A DNA stretch of 5,035 bases from Clostridia bacterium. Lineage in GTDB: Bacteria; Bacillota; Clostridia; Christensenellales; CAG-917. The stretch is taken from assembly GCA_017500745.1 (NCBI GenBank), contig JAFVYE010000079.1, forward strand, positions 1 to 5,035, given 5' to 3'. The position numbers and the translations under genes were made by a program. The notes under the pieces were generated by a model. The model was not told the origin of the DNA. It saw only the letters and a list, made by a program, of their open reading frames with translations, and made no database searches. This document shows, piece by piece, positions 4,694-5,035 of the stretch (positions within the stretch are counted from its first letter, which is position 1; each line of letters starts with the position of its first letter).

Positions 4694-5035
4694 CTATCTT
4701 TCTGCCTTTTCCTTGTAGAATGCGCGTTTTTCTTTTGCGTCTTGCTCGTTCTTTTCAAAGAGAACTTTTGCTGCTTCGGGATTTTGCTTTGCAAGAGATG
4801 CGTATCTGACTTCGCCCATAAGGAATGATTGATAGTCTTCTGTGGGTTCCTTGCTGTCAAGAGTGAAGGGATTCTTGCCTGCATCCTTGAGTTCGGGATT
4901 GTAACGGAAGAGTTGCCAGTAACCTGTGTCAACTGCCTTCTTCATTTCAAGTTGTGACTTGTTCATGTTGATGCCGTGGTTGATGCAGGGTGCGTATGCG
5001 ATGATGATTGAAGGTCCGTGATATGCTTCTGCTTC
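4694..5035 (-). CDS. nifJ: Pyruvate:ferredoxin (flavodoxin) oxidoreductase, C-terminal part (runs off right edge)
   Basis: The frame is open from the window edge to TAG (complement of 4694-4696) and gives the last 113 residues of a protein normally near 1,170 residues. The enzyme oxidises pyruvate to acetyl-CoA and CO2 in the cytoplasm, passing electrons to ferredoxin. It is central to energy metabolism in anaerobes. Visible hallmarks are YAPCINHGINM (residues 14-24 of the fragment), then KKAVDTGYWQLFRYNPEL, GKNPFTLDSKEP and FLMGEVRY, all typical of this C-terminus. The Cys in APCINHG is, by its distance from the C-terminus, probably the late ligand of the proximal 4Fe-4S cluster; this is inferred. 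The gene converges on the importer operon and is separated from it by two hairpins. The ATG at 4966 is internal, not the start. The sequence ends without the extra C-terminal extension known in the Desulfovibrio enzyme. Confidence 0.95.
   Translation of the reverse strand, partial: EAEAYHGPSIIIAYAPCINHGINMNKSQLEMKKAVDTGYWQLFRYNPELKDAGKNPFTLDSKEPTEDYQSFLMGEVRYASLAKQNPEAAKVLFEKNEQDAKEKRAFYKEKAER

Noticed and set aside
4546..4932. 128-codon minus-strand frame across the convergent gap
   Set aside because: It crosses both terminators and overlaps the oxidoreductase C-terminus in another frame. The translated gap is low-complexity and has no start signal.

Overview
The window looks like a piece of chromosome from an anaerobic Gram-positive bacterium of the Clostridia type. 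The reasons are a clear spo0A gene (sporulation master regulator), the C-terminus of a pyruvate:ferredoxin oxidoreductase, strong AGGAGG-type ribosome binding sites, a Gram-positive-style lipoprotein signal, and very A+T-rich gaps between moderately GC-balanced genes. I cannot name the species, and spo0A alone does not prove that the organism sporulates.

Layout from left to right. The 5' part of a small double zinc-ribbon protein runs leftward off the edge (1-259, minus), driven by a near-consensus promoter at 290-318. An A/T-rich gap of about 440 bases follows; it holds a short tandem repeat and a probable promoter for spo0A. spo0A (703-1431, plus) comes next. About 65 bases later a near-perfect promoter (1496-1524) starts a transcript that first encodes a 17-residue peptide, MRTFAFYGYYYYDNLSK, with five Tyr and two Phe. 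Mutually exclusive antiterminator and terminator hairpins follow (1603-1669). After the terminator come three genes of one ABC importer: a lipoprotein substrate-binding protein (1700-2674), a membrane permease (2772-3716) and an ATPase (3709-4557). Two hairpins close the convergent gap with the C-terminal part of pyruvate:ferredoxin oxidoreductase (4694-5035, minus, running off the right edge).

The main result is the leader at 1496-1669, which has every part of a ribosome-mediated transcription attenuator. In the inferred mechanism, when charged tRNA-Tyr is scarce the ribosome stalls on the Tyr codons. The segment at 1603-1610 is then free to pair with 1646-1653, the terminator cannot form, and the importer genes are transcribed. 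When Tyr is plentiful the ribosome reaches the stop codon at 1599-1601 and covers 1603-1610, so the terminator at 1641-1669 forms. This points to tyrosine, or aromatic amino acids more broadly, as the importer substrate. The importer belongs to the family (ABC_sub_bind / TrpXYZ-like) that includes known aromatic amino acid transporters. Clostridia usually control such genes with T-box RNAs, and no T-box signature is visible here, so the leader-peptide solution is unusual. The attenuator is also the first terminator downstream of spo0A, so spo0A read-through transcripts might pass through the same tyrosine-sensing switch.
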